NCBI RefSeq assembly: GCF_025421775.1
Contig: NZ_JAOEFX010000008.1
Coordinates: 186,001-250,000 of the forward strand
DNA from: Paenarthrobacter aurescens
GTDB taxonomy: Bacteria > Actinomycetota > Actinomycetes > Actinomycetales > Micrococcaceae
DNA: 64,000 nucleotides
Direction: 5' to 3'
This document shows positions 38,797-46,950 of the stretch, piece after piece. Every line of letters begins with the position of its first letter. The first letter of the stretch is position 1. The position numbers were made by a program, and so were the translations under genes. The notes under the pieces are model-generated. The model had not been told where the DNA came from. It ran no database searches and saw only the letters and a program-made list of their open reading frames with translations.

Positions 38797-40849
38797 GAAA
38801 GTGGCGGCGGACGCCGTCGAGTCGGTGGGGGAGAAGGCCACCCTTGAGCTGTTGGACCGGGCTGTTGCCGGCATGGGCGGCCAAAGCCGTGTTGGCCAGC
38901 ACGAAATGGCCAAGCATGTCACCCGGGCCATCGAGACCGGGGAACACTTGCTGGTCCAGGCCGGCACGGGAACAGGTAAGTCTTTGGCGTACCTGATTCC
39001 GTTGATCGCACATTCCATGGACAGTGACAAACCGACTCTCGTCTCCACCGCCACTTTGGCACTCCAAACGCAGATTGTTGGCCGGGACCTTCCCCGCCTG
39101 CTGGAAACCATCAACCCTGCCCTTGAACGGCCCGTCAAGGTGGCGCTCGTCAAGGGCCGGGCCAACTACGTCTGCCTGCAGAAACTTGAAGGCGGGTTCC
39201 CCAGCGAAGAGCCCTCTGAAGGACAGCTGTTCTCGCTGGGCGAGGACACCAGCGTGCCACACTTTGCAGCTTCGATGGGCGGACCGCAATCACAGCTCGG
39301 TAAGGAAGTGGTCCGCCTCCGCGAGTGGGCCGAAAAGACGACCACCGGCGACCGTGACGAACTGATGCCCGGTGTCACGGACCGGGCATGGAGGCAGGTC
39401 TCGGTGACATCCATGGAATGCCTCGGCGCCCAGAAGTGCCCCCTCGCCGAGGAGTGCTTCAGCGAGCTTGCCAGGTCCCGCGCGGGCGAGGCCGACGTCG
39501 TGGTCACCAACCATGCCATGCTGGCCGTCAGCGCCTTCGAGGGGTTGGCTGTGCTGCCTGAATATGACGTGGTGGTGGTGGACGAGGCCCACGAGCTGCA
39601 GGACCGTGTGACCGGCGCTGTCTCCGGTCAGCTGTCCGTGGCCATGGTCCATGCCGCTGCGTCGAGCGCACGAAAACATACGGCCATTACGGTGGATGCT
39701 CTCAATGCCGCGGCCGACCGCTTGGACATGGCCATCGCCGGCGTGCCGAACGGGCTATTGCCCAACGGGCTCAACGACGAACAACTCGATTGCCTGGACC
39801 AGCTGCGGGACGCCACCCGCGCGGCACTGTCCGACTCGAAGACGGACTCTTCGAACGCGGTCGACGGCGGTAGGCAGCTTGCGCGTTCACGCCTCATGCT
39901 CATTCTTGAACTGTGTGAACGGATGCTCGCGGCCAAGGAGAACCGGGAAGTCGTCTGGTTCTCGCGGAACAGCACCTTTGACCCCCAGCAGGGCTACTCG
40001 CCGCCGGACGATACCGCACCCGCGCTCATCAACATCGCCCCGCTGAGCGTCGCGGGACGGCTGCGTGAGGGCTTGTTCGCCGACCACACGGTGGTGCTCA
40101 CCTCTGCCACGCTTGCCATCGGCTCAGCCTTCGAACCGGCGGCAGGGGGCCTTGGCCTGATCGGCGACGGAGCGCCCAGCTGGACCGGCATCGACGTCGG
40201 TTCGCCTTTCGATTACCCCAAACAGGGTGTGCTGTACGTAGCGAAGCATCTGCCCAAGCCGGGCCGGGGAACATCACCTGAGGCTCTCGATGAGCTTGAA
40301 GATTTGATCAGGGCATCAGGCGGGGGAGCGCTGTGTCTCTTCTCCTCACGGCGTGCTGCCGAAGAGGCCGCTGACGCCATGAGACTCCGCCTCGACGTGG
40401 ACATCCTTTGCCAGGGGGAATCCACCATGGCGGCTTTGGTGAAGCAGTTCTCAGACGAGCCGGACACTTGCCTTTTCGGCACCATGTCCTTGTGGCAGGG
40501 CGTGGACGTACCCGGTGGTTCGTGCCGCCTGGTGGTCATTGACCGCATTCCCTTCCCCCGGCCCGATGATCCCCTGATGACTGCCCGCTCCCGGGCAGTC
40601 GCGCAGTCAGGTGGCAATGGCTTCATGGCAGTCTCGGCAACACACGCAGCCATCCGCTTGGCACAGGGCGCTGGACGACTCATTCGTTCCACCGGCGACA
40701 AAGGCGTTGTGGCGGTGCTCGACTCCAGGTTGTCGACAGAACGCTACGGCGGTTTCCTGAGGGCTGCCCTGCCGCCGTTCTGGGCCACCACGGACCGTGC
40801 AGTGGTGCGTGGGGTCCTGGAGCGCCTGGGATCTGCCACAGCGCCTTAG
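38789..40849 (+). CDS. DinG/XPD-family ATP-dependent DNA helicase
   Basis: Superfamily 2 helicase with an iron-sulfur cluster. 686 residues from ATG 38789, inside the end of hflX. Walker A AGTGTGKS at 58-65, motif II VVVDEAHEL near 265, and four cysteines between them for a 4Fe-4S cluster: Cys129, Cys211, Cys217 and Cys223 in the pattern of DinG/XPD. Later motifs include LTSATLAIGSAFE, FGTMSLWQGVDVPG and IDRIPFPRPDDPL, AIRLAQGAGRLIRS. The family resolves R-loops, D-loops and G-quadruplexes. E. coli dinG is SOS-controlled; no LexA box is next to this gene, though lexA is the next gene downstream. Confidence 0.92.
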   Translation: MVEKVAADAVESVGEKATLELLDRAVAGMGGQSRVGQHEMAKHVTRAIETGEHLLVQAGTGTGKSLAYLIPLIAHSMDSDKPTLVSTATLALQTQIVGRDLPRLLETINPALERPVKVALVKGRANYVCLQKLEGGFPSEEPSEGQLFSLGEDTSVPHFAASMGGPQSQLGKEVVRLREWAEKTTTGDRDELMPGVTDRAWRQVSVTSMECLGAQKCPLAEECFSELARSRAGEADVVVTNHAMLAVSAFEGLAVLPEYDVVVVDEAHELQDRVTGAVSGQLSVAMVHAAASSARKHTAITVDALNAAADRLDMAIAGVPNGLLPNGLNDEQLDCLDQLRDATRAALSDSKTDSSNAVDGGRQLARSRLMLILELCERMLAAKENREVVWFSRNSTFDPQQGYSPPDDTAPALINIAPLSVAGRLREGLFADHTVVLTSATLAIGSAFEPAAGGLGLIGDGAPSWTGIDVGSPFDYPKQGVLYVAKHLPKPGRGTSPEALDELEDLIRASGGGALCLFSSRRAAEEAADAMRLRLDVDILCQGESTMAALVKQFSDEPDTCLFGTMSLWQGVDVPGGSCRLVVIDRIPFPRPDDPLMTARSRAVAQSGGNGFMAVSATHAAIRLAQGAGRLIRSTGDKGVVAVLDSRLSTERYGGFLRAALPPFWATTDRAVVRGVLERLGSATAP

Positions 40850-40866
40850 AGGTAAGGCTGACATGG

Positions 40867-40899
40867 GAAAGGCCCCGCTGGGAGCGGGGCCTTTCTTTG
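40867..40899 (+). terminator. Terminator after the DinG-like gene
   Basis: GAAAGGCCCCGCT (40867-40879) pairs with AGCGGGGCCTTTC (40883-40895), loop GGG, followed by TTTG. It also serves the end of lexA on the other strand weakly. Confidence 0.85.
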
Positions 40900-40957
40900 C
40901 GCCTCTTTGCGCCCACAGATCTTGTCGGGTGCAGGAACCTGTTGGGAACGCAGAAGC

Positions 40958-41701
40958 CTAGAGGGAACGCAGAACAGAGACGACCTTGCCCATGATGGTG
41001 GCTTGGTCGCCGAGGATTGGTTCGTACTGGGTGTTCTGCGGAAGCAGCCAGGTATGGCCGTCGCGCTGACGGAAGGTCTTCACCGTAGCTTCGTCGTCCA
41101 GAAGTGCAGCCACGATGTCACCGTTGATGGCATCGTTTTGCCTGCGGACAACAACCCAGTCGCCATCGCAAATGGCTGCATCGATCATGGAATCACCAGC
41201 CACCTTCAGCATGAACAGTTCGCCGTGCCCTACCAGCTGCCGGGGCAGCGGGAGTACGTCCTCCACGGTCTGGTCAGCCAGGATGGGACCACCGGCCGCG
41301 ATACGGCCCACCAAGGGGACCATCGCGGTATCGCTGGCGCTGGCAAGTTCTGTCACGGCAAAGCCGCCCGCGCTGCGAAGCGTCGTAGCGGCCTCCACGC
41401 CAGGGATGGGTCCGCCGTCGAGGGTCAGCGGCATCAGGACTTCCATGGCTCGCGGCCGCTTGGGATCCCGGCGAAGATAGCCGAGCTTCTCGAGTTGGGA
41501 AAGCTGATGGGTGACGCTGGACAAACTGGCGAGCCCCACGGTGTCGCCGATCTCGCGCATGCTGGGCGGGTAGCCGTTGTCATTGACTGAGCGCTGGATG
41601 GTCTCCAGGATCTTCTTCTGCCGGACGGTCAGGCTCTTGGGACTTTTTTGAGGCTGCTGGCTCCGCAGGGGTGCCCCGCCGCCGGTGGCTTTCGCTGCCA
41701 T
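40958..41701 (-). CDS. lexA: LexA repressor
   Basis: SOS repressor that cleaves itself on RecA filaments. 247 residues from ATG 41701. The winged helix-turn-helix is LTVRQKKILETIQRSVNDNGYPPSMREIGDTVGLASLSSVTHQLSQLEKLG-like over about 25-80. The cleavage site is Ala136-Gly137 in RIAAGGPIL, the catalytic serine is Ser171 in AGDSMIDA and the lysine Lys208 in ATVKTF. The frame stays open to a GTG at 41782, an extension of 27 residues without family resemblance. Three SOS-like elements lie upstream. It is divergent from the LysM gene and convergent with the DinG-like gene. Confidence 0.96.
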   Translation of the reverse strand: MAAKATGGGAPLRSQQPQKSPKSLTVRQKKILETIQRSVNDNGYPPSMREIGDTVGLASLSSVTHQLSQLEKLGYLRRDPKRPRAMEVLMPLTLDGGPIPGVEAATTLRSAGGFAVTELASASDTAMVPLVGRIAAGGPILADQTVEDVLPLPRQLVGHGELFMLKVAGDSMIDAAICDGDWVVVRRQNDAINGDIVAALLDDEATVKTFRQRDGHTWLLPQNTQYEPILGDQATIMGKVVSVLRSL

Positions 41702-41832
41702 GTTCGCCAATGCCTTTCCATTCCGCCCCGAGGTGTGCCCGGGGATGTCAGGCCTGAAAAATGTCAGACCCTCCTGTTCCACTGAAACAGTGCCGTTTCT
41801 TCACTCAAACGTAGGGCAGGCACAGGCGTTTA

Positions 41833-41848
41833 TCAAACATTTGTTCTA
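41833..41848. promoter_or_regulatory. SOS box near lexA
   Basis: TCAAACATTTGTTCTA, a LexA-type box with one change in each half-site (CAAAC and GTTCT). It lies 132 bp from the lexA start and is the best candidate for autoregulation. Confidence 0.7.
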
Positions 41849-41899
41849 GCGAGTCTCGACACCGTTCGTTGATAAGTGCTAAAAATGTCTTAGCAAGGT

Positions 41900-41915
41900 T
41901 CGAATATGTGTTCTA
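41900..41915. promoter_or_regulatory. SOS box between lexA and the LysM gene
   Basis: TCGAATATGTGTTCTA, half-sites CGAAT and GTTCT around ATGT. It is midway between the two starts and may serve both. Confidence 0.7.
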
Positions 41916-41936
41916 AAAACCTGATGCTGAAGCCGG

Positions 41937-41961
41937 ATGTTCGAAGAAAGTGTTCGAACAT
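41937..41961. promoter_or_regulatory. Inverted SOS-like half-sites before the LysM gene
   Basis: ATGTTCGAA (41937-41945) and TTCGAACAT (41953-41961) form a perfect 9-bp inverted repeat with 7 bp between. The half-sites are LexA-like but the spacing is not that of the standard box. Confidence 0.5.
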
Positions 41962-42049
41962 ACGGATCGGCGGACGGCAACACAAAGAGAATTGGCAGCC
42001 AAGCGCCGGGCACTCCGGCGCAAAGCAATAGCTCAGAAGGGCTCAGCTC

Positions 42050-42409
42050 ATGTCCGCAATCACTACGTTCGCTGATTTCCGCACTACCCAGGCTCCCTCC
42101 CGCCTGCGGCTCACCAGGCGGGGACGGATGGTCTTCTTCGGCATTCCTGCAATGCTGCTGGTGGCCGCGTTGCTGAGCCTTGCCGGTGTCATCACCTCGC
42201 CGGCCAAAGCCTCGGACTCGCAGGCCCAAATGCAGCCGCCGGTAGCGGTAACCGTCACGGTCCAGCCTGGCCAGTCACTGTGGGGTATCGCCGGGGCGGC
42301 CGCTCCCGAGCGGGACCCTCGCGATGTCATCGCGGAGATCATCCAGTTGAACGACCTCCGTGGGGGCCGCATCCAGCCCGGCCAGCAGCTGTTCGTTCCC
42401 GCAAACTGA
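42050..42409 (+). CDS. LysM protein divergent from lexA, likely SOS division inhibitor
   Basis: 119 residues: a basic cytoplasmic start (about 1-26), one membrane helix at about 28-50 (MVFFGIPAMLLVAALLSLAGV) and an extracellular LysM domain from about 67 (VTVTVQPGQSLWGIA, then VIAEIIQLNDLRGG and IQPGQQLFVP). Genes at this place, divergent from lexA, include YneA of Bacillus and Rv2719c/ChiZ of M. tuberculosis (LysM) and DivS of Corynebacterium; they halt septation after DNA damage. The layout and SOS boxes suggest the same role here, which remains inference. An AAGGG lies 9 nt before the ATG. Confidence 0.82.
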   Translation: MSAITTFADFRTTQAPSRLRLTRRGRMVFFGIPAMLLVAALLSLAGVITSPAKASDSQAQMQPPVAVTVTVQPGQSLWGIAGAAAPERDPRDVIAEIIQLNDLRGGRIQPGQQLFVPAN

Positions 42410-42485
42410 GGCACGAGGCGGCATTCAACTACGGGGAAATGCCGCGGCCCGGCGTCACAGTTAGTGGGCATTCCCTACCGCCCCT

Positions 42486-42497
42486 TAAACTGAGGTG
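42486..42497 (+). promoter_or_regulatory. Leaderless-type -10 for hisC
   Basis: TAAACT (42486-42491), 6 nt, GTG at 42498. Two GTG codons in a row (42495 and 42498); the spacing favours the second. Confidence 0.55.
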
Positions 42498-43616
42498 GTG
42501 AGTGACCAGCTTGAGCGACTTGACCGACTTCCCCTCCGGACCAACCTGCGTGGATTGAGCCCCTACGGCGCACCGCAGCTTGATGTCCCCATTTTGCTCA
42601 ACGTCAACGAAAACACCCATGGTGTCCCTGCGGATGTTCAGGCCGCCATCACCGAAGCCGTAGCAGCTGCAGCTACAGGATTGAACCGCTATCCGGACCG
42701 TGAGTTCACCGAACTTCGCGAGTCGCTGGCCGAGTACCTCGGACACGGACTCACCCCGGACAACATCTGGGCGGCCAACGGATCCAATGAAGTCCTGCAG
42801 CAGATCCTCCAGGCTTTTGGCGGTCCGGGGCGCAAGGCCCTTGGCTTCCCGCCCACGTATTCCATGTACCCGTTGCTTGCGAGCGGGACCGACACCGAAT
42901 ATGTCCGTGGAGTGCGGGCGGACGACTACGGGCTGGACGCTGAGTCGGCCGCTGACCAGGTTCGGGAAACCGGAGCCAACATCGTCTTTCTGTGCTCGCC
43001 CAACAACCCAACGGGTACAGGGCTTGGCTTGGATGTCGTCGAAGCCGTGTACGAAGCCGGCGAAGCGAGCCAGGCCATAGTGATCGTGGACGAGGCCTAC
43101 CACGAGTTCGCGCACGACAATACGCCGAGCGCCCTGACTCTGCTGCCCGGCCGGGAGCGGTTGATTGTTTCCCGCACCATGAGCAAAGCCTTCGCCCTCG
43201 CGGGTGCCCGACTCGGTTACATGGCCGCAGCTCCGGAGGTCGCTGACGCCATCAGGTTGGTCCGCCTTCCGTATCACCTGTCCGCCGTCACGCAGGCAAC
43301 CGCTCTCGCAGCGCTCAACCACCGCGAAGCCCTCATGGCCGACGTCGAAGACATCAAGATCCAGCGCGACCGCATTGTGACCGAACTCCTTCGCCTCGGC
43401 CTAAAGCCCGCGGCATCGGATTCCAACTATGTCTTTTTTGGCGGCCTCGAAAACCCGCACGCAATCTGGCAGGGCCTGCTTGATGCCGGTGTGCTGATCC
43501 GCGACGTCGGCATTCCCGGCCACTTGCGGGTTACCGCTGGAACCGAGCCTGAAACCACGGCCTTCCTGGTGGCTCTTGAAGCGCTGCTGGACGGCCAAGG
43601 CTCGAAGCCCGCCTAA
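42498..43616 (+). CDS. hisC: Histidinol-phosphate aminotransferase
   Basis: PLP enzyme that transaminates imidazole-acetol phosphate with glutamate. 372 residues: LNVNENTHG, LNRYPDREFTELRESLAEYLG, WAANGSNEVLQQILQAF, SPNNPTGTGL, VDEAYHEFA, the cofactor lysine Lys230 in RTMSKAFALAGARLGYM, and LRVTAGTEPET with the carboxylate-binding Arg. It opens the his block hisC-hisB-hisH-priA, in the usual actinobacterial order although hisD is not seen upstream (the LysM gene is there instead). Confidence 0.95.
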   Translation: MSDQLERLDRLPLRTNLRGLSPYGAPQLDVPILLNVNENTHGVPADVQAAITEAVAAAATGLNRYPDREFTELRESLAEYLGHGLTPDNIWAANGSNEVLQQILQAFGGPGRKALGFPPTYSMYPLLASGTDTEYVRGVRADDYGLDAESAADQVRETGANIVFLCSPNNPTGTGLGLDVVEAVYEAGEASQAIVIVDEAYHEFAHDNTPSALTLLPGRERLIVSRTMSKAFALAGARLGYMAAAPEVADAIRLVRLPYHLSAVTQATALAALNHREALMADVEDIKIQRDRIVTELLRLGLKPAASDSNYVFFGGLENPHAIWQGLLDAGVLIRDVGIPGHLRVTAGTEPETTAFLVALEALLDGQGSKPA

Positions 43617-43661
43617 ACTTGTCCATAGACCCAACCCACCTCCGTGTATAAGGACGTCCCA

Positions 43662-44288
43662 ATGAGCGAAACCGGCGCCACGCCGTCCGCTGCCCGCACT
43701 GCGCGCATGGAGCGCACCACCAGCGAATCCTCCGTCCTGGTGGAGATCAACCTGGACGGCTCCGGTGTCTCGGACATCAGCACCTCAGTTCCGTTCTACG
43801 ACCACATGCTGACCGCCTTGTGCAAGCACTCGCTGATTGACATGACCGTAAAAGCAACTGGCGACACCCACATCGATGCCCACCACACGGTGGAAGACGT
43901 GGCGATCACTTTCGGCGAAGTCCTGCGCACGGCATTGGGCAACAAGGCCGGTATTCGCCGCTTTGGTGAAGCCACAGTTCCATTGGATGAAGCCTTGGCC
44001 CATGCTGTGGTGGATGTCTCGGGACGCCCGTATCTGGTGCACGGTGGAGAGCCTGCCGGCCAGGAGTACCACCTCATCGGGGGCCACTTCACCGGCTCGC
44101 TGACGCGTCACGTTTTTGAGGCCATCACCTTGCACGCCGGAATCTGCCTGCACATGAACGTGCTTGCGGGCCGGGATCCGCACCACATCGTCGAAGCCCA
44201 GTTCAAGGCCTTTGCCCGGGCGCTTCGTGCCGCCGTGGAATCCGATCCCCGGGTCGAGGGCATTCCCTCCACCAAGGGGGCACTGTGA
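43662..44288 (+). CDS. hisB: Imidazoleglycerol-phosphate dehydratase
   Basis: Manganese enzyme of histidine synthesis. 208 residues with the paired metal-binding blocks DAHHTVEDVAITFGE and a second histidine set in AVVDVSGRPYLVHG and HVFEAITLHAGICLHMN...DPHHIVEAQFKA. Monofunctional, lacking the phosphatase domain of enterobacterial HisB. AAGGA lies 7 nt before ATG 43662; an in-frame GTG at 43644 is the alternative. A TAAACT hexamer at 43614-43619, in the hisC end, could be an internal promoter. Confidence 0.95.
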   Translation: MSETGATPSAARTARMERTTSESSVLVEINLDGSGVSDISTSVPFYDHMLTALCKHSLIDMTVKATGDTHIDAHHTVEDVAITFGEVLRTALGNKAGIRRFGEATVPLDEALAHAVVDVSGRPYLVHGGEPAGQEYHLIGGHFTGSLTRHVFEAITLHAGICLHMNVLAGRDPHHIVEAQFKAFARALRAAVESDPRVEGIPSTKGAL

Positions 44289-45037
44289 GCGGCCAGATCC
44301 TGAAAGAAGGGGCGGTCGTCGACGCGATCGCTTCGGTCAAGCCGGAGTCACCGGAAGGCAAGCCCACCGTGACGGTGCTGGATTACGGATCGGGCAACGT
44401 TCGTTCCGCTGTCCGCGCACTTGAGCGTGCCGGTGCCCACGTGGTGCTGAGCGCCAAGCCGGAGGATGTGCTCAACGCCGATGGGCTGCTGGTTCCCGGA
44501 GTCGGCGCCTATGAGACCGTCATGAAGGAACTCAAGGCCGTCGATGCCATCCGCATGATTGGGCGCAGGGTTGCCGGTGGGCGCCCAGTGCTCGCCATTT
44601 GCGTGGGCCTCCAGGTCCTCTTCGAAGCCGGTGTTGAACACGGAACGGAATCCGAGGGCATGGCTGAGTGGCCCGGCAAGGTGGAATTGCTTCCCGCCCC
44701 CGTCGTCCCGCACATGGGATGGAACACGGTGGACGTGCCGGAGGGTTCCAAACTCTTTGCCGGCGTCGAGCAGGAGCGCTTCTACTTCGTGCACTCCTAT
44801 GGTGTGCAGGAGTGGAACTTCGATGTAGTGCAGCCACGTATGGCCCCGCCCATGGTCACCTGGTCCGAGCACGGTGCGCGCTTCATTGCTGCCGTTGAGA
44901 ATGGTCCTCTCTGTGCTACCCAGTTCCACCCCGAGAAGTCGGGCGACGCCGGGGCGCGGCTCCTGCGGAACTGGGTAGACAGCTTGCGGAAGCCTGGCGT
45001 CCCCGCAGCTGACGAAGCAGGAAGCGGTGCCGCCTAG
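44285..45037 (+). CDS. hisH: Imidazole glycerol phosphate synthase, glutaminase subunit
   Basis: Class I glutamine amidotransferase that feeds ammonia to HisF. 250 residues, longer than usual by about 27 at the N-terminus before the family start TVTVLDYGSGN. The nucleophile is Cys106 in AICVGLQVLF; the histidine and glutamate are in CATQFHPEKSG. Starts at GTG in a GTGA overlap with hisB. hisF is not in this window. Confidence 0.94.
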   Translation: MSGQILKEGAVVDAIASVKPESPEGKPTVTVLDYGSGNVRSAVRALERAGAHVVLSAKPEDVLNADGLLVPGVGAYETVMKELKAVDAIRMIGRRVAGGRPVLAICVGLQVLFEAGVEHGTESEGMAEWPGKVELLPAPVVPHMGWNTVDVPEGSKLFAGVEQERFYFVHSYGVQEWNFDVVQPRMAPPMVTWSEHGARFIAAVENGPLCATQFHPEKSGDAGARLLRNWVDSLRKPGVPAADEAGSGAA

Positions 45038-45196
45038 ATGTGGTCGGTAGTACTCATGGGGCTAGCTGGCGTACTGGTTGGCGGCGGTATTTCCTTCCAC
45101 CAGCAGAAGAAGCCTCGTTGGGTTTCCATTTCTTTCTATGTGCTGGCCGGGATGTCCCTGCTGGCCGCCTATCTCCTGACGCTGCCCGGTAACTGA
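45038..45196 (+). CDS. 52-residue membrane protein between hisH and priA
   Basis: ATG directly follows the hisH stop. Translation gives two hydrophobic segments, VVLMGLAGVLVGGGISF (about 4-20) and SFYVLAGMSLLAAYLL (about 33-48), joined by HQQKKPRW, a basic loop, so both ends should be outside and the loop inside. No family recognised. The unbroken frame, its placement with no gap after hisH and 47 bp before priA, and its sensible membrane topology support a real gene. Role in histidine synthesis is not implied by anything but position. Confidence 0.65.
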   Translation: MWSVVLMGLAGVLVGGGISFHQQKKPRWVSISFYVLAGMSLLAAYLLTLPGN

Positions 45197-45243
45197 ACCG
45201 GTCACTCGAAAACCCGCGTCACCTTCGAACTCCAAGGACACAC

Positions 45244-45987
45244 ATGACCACCTCCACCCAGTCCGTACTGGAACTCCTGCCTGCCGTCGATATCGTCGAC
45301 GGCCAGGCAGTCCGCCTCCTGCAAGGTGAAGCCGGCTCGGAAACGAGTTATGGAACACCGCTGGAAGCGGCCTTGAACTGGCAGAACGCCGGTGCCGAAT
45401 GGGTGCATATGGTTGACCTCGATGCCGCCTTCGGTCGTGGCAACAATGCGGACCTCATCAGCGAGGTGGTGTCGCAGCTCGACGTCAAGGTGGAGCTGTC
45501 GGGCGGCCTGCGCGATGACGAATCGCTTGAGCGCGCCCTCGAATTGGGCGTAGCCCGCGTGAACCTCGGCACAGCAGCGTTGGAGGACCCGGAATGGACC
45601 CGCAGGGCCATTGACCGCTTTGGTGACAAGATCGCCGTCGGGCTTGATGTCCGCGGTACGACGCTCGCTGGACGCGGCTGGACCAAGGAGGGCGGCGACC
45701 TTTGGGAAGTCCTGGCCCGCCTTGAGGATGCCGGCTGCGCCCGCTATGTGGTCACCGACGTCACCAAGGATGGAACGTTGCAGGGACCGAACGTGGAGCT
45801 GCTGCGTCAGATGGTGGAGAAGACAGGTAAGCCCGTCGTGGCTTCGGGTGGCATTTCCAGCCTTGAGGACCTTCGGGTGTTGCGTGAACTGGTGCCGTTG
45901 GGCGTCGAGGGCGCGATTGTGGGCAAGGCTCTCTACGCGGGTGCTTTCACGCTGCCTGAAGCCCTGGACGTCGCCGGTCGCCGCTGA
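45244..45987 (+). CDS. priA: Bifunctional HisA/TrpF isomerase
   Basis: In actinobacteria lacking trpF this TIM barrel acts in both histidine (ProFAR isomerase) and tryptophan (PRA isomerase) synthesis. 247 residues: LLPAVDIVDGQAVRL with the catalytic Asp, VELSGGLRDD, ARVNLGTAALE, VGLDVRGTTLAGRGW, VVTDVTKDGTLQGPN with the second Asp, SGGISSLEDL and GAIVGKALYAGAF. Dual function is inferred from lineage, not readable directly; it could be plain HisA. AAGGA precedes the ATG. Confidence 0.93.
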   Translation: MTTSTQSVLELLPAVDIVDGQAVRLLQGEAGSETSYGTPLEAALNWQNAGAEWVHMVDLDAAFGRGNNADLISEVVSQLDVKVELSGGLRDDESLERALELGVARVNLGTAALEDPEWTRRAIDRFGDKIAVGLDVRGTTLAGRGWTKEGGDLWEVLARLEDAGCARYVVTDVTKDGTLQGPNVELLRQMVEKTGKPVVASGGISSLEDLRVLRELVPLGVEGAIVGKALYAGAFTLPEALDVAGRR

Positions 45988-46898
45988 TGCCCCACGACGC
46001 AAGCCACGGGCACGAGGATCACGGCCACGGCAGGCGTGAGCTTCCCGGCCATATTGCTGCCGCGTTGGCGGGTGCCGGGGGAGCGGCTGACTCTGCCGGC
46101 CAGCCTTGGGCAGGCCGGAGCCTCAGCGGAGACGATGCCAAGATCCACAACTTCGAGGATGACAAAGGCACGGCAGACGCCGGCTATACCGCCGCTCTCG
46201 AGTCGCTGATCGGTGGAACCGGCAGCGAGGCCGACGTCGTTGCCTCCCTGGCGACGGCGCGGGTCTTCGTGCCTGTTGTTGCCCAACTCGCTGAAGAAGC
46301 GGAAGGCGTCGACGGCCTCCACGCTGACAAGCAAGCTGATATGGCATTGGTCACACTGAAGGCCCCCGATGGCCGTACGGCAATGCCCGTATTCACCTCG
46401 GCAGCGGCCCTTGAAGCCTGGCATTCCGAAGCGCGCCCTGTTGCTGTTTACGCAGCACGCGCCGCACTTTCTGCGGTATCCGAGGGTGCCCAGCTGTTGG
46501 TCCTGGATCCGGGCTCCGACTTCACCTTCGTCGTGCGGCGCCCGGCCATGTGGGCCCTTGCCCAGCAGAAGGACTGGACGCCGTCCTACCTTGATGATCA
46601 ACTGGAGTCTGCTCTCGCTTCAACGGTCTCGGCATTTCGGACGGTCCGCCGCCTCGAGACGCAACCTGGTGGCGGTGTTGCATCCCTCACTGCCGACGGT
46701 CGTCACGTATCAGGTGGTGGAGCGGGCCCGGAGCTGCGGGTGGTGCTCTTCCTTGAAGACGGACTGGACGCTGTAGCTGTGCAATCGCTGGTTGGCCAAC
46801 TCAACGAGGCGTGGGCGAGGATGGATTCGTTTGCCGAGGGCGTCGACTCCATCGAAGTGAAATTGCAGCGTGCGGCGCAGGAGCCCGGGCTGCACTAA
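45987..46898 (+). CDS. SseB-like protein with His-rich N-terminus
   Basis: 303 residues. The first 20 residues (PHDASHGHEDHGHGRRELPG) hold five histidines and may bind metal. From about 50 the protein resembles the SseB N-terminal domain family: ALESLIGGTGSEADVVASLATARVFVPVV, MALVTLKAPDGRTAMPVFTS and LVLDPGSDFTFVVRR. The C-terminal third matches nothing I recognise. It shares one base with the priA stop (TGATG), so it is in the his operon and translationally coupled. Function unknown. Confidence 0.8.
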   Translation: MPHDASHGHEDHGHGRRELPGHIAAALAGAGGAADSAGQPWAGRSLSGDDAKIHNFEDDKGTADAGYTAALESLIGGTGSEADVVASLATARVFVPVVAQLAEEAEGVDGLHADKQADMALVTLKAPDGRTAMPVFTSAAALEAWHSEARPVAVYAARAALSAVSEGAQLLVLDPGSDFTFVVRRPAMWALAQQKDWTPSYLDDQLESALASTVSAFRTVRRLETQPGGGVASLTADGRHVSGGGAGPELRVVLFLEDGLDAVAVQSLVGQLNEAWARMDSFAEGVDSIEVKLQRAAQEPGLH

Positions 46899-46909
46899 CG
46901 GCAGTACGG

Positions 46910-46935
46910 GTTCCCCCGGGCTGCCCCGGGGGAAC
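46910..46935 (+). terminator. Hairpin after the SseB-like gene
   Basis: GTTCCCCCGGG (46910-46920) pairs perfectly with CCCGGGGGAAC (46925-46935) around CTGC. No U-tract; the Shine-Dalgarno of the next gene abuts the stem. Confidence 0.65.
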
Positions 46936-46950
46936 AAGAGGATTTAGCCA

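Noticed and set aside
41702..41782. 27-codon extension of LexA from GTG 41782
   Set aside because: Not typical of LexA; the ATG at 41701 gives the standard length. Kept only as an alternative.
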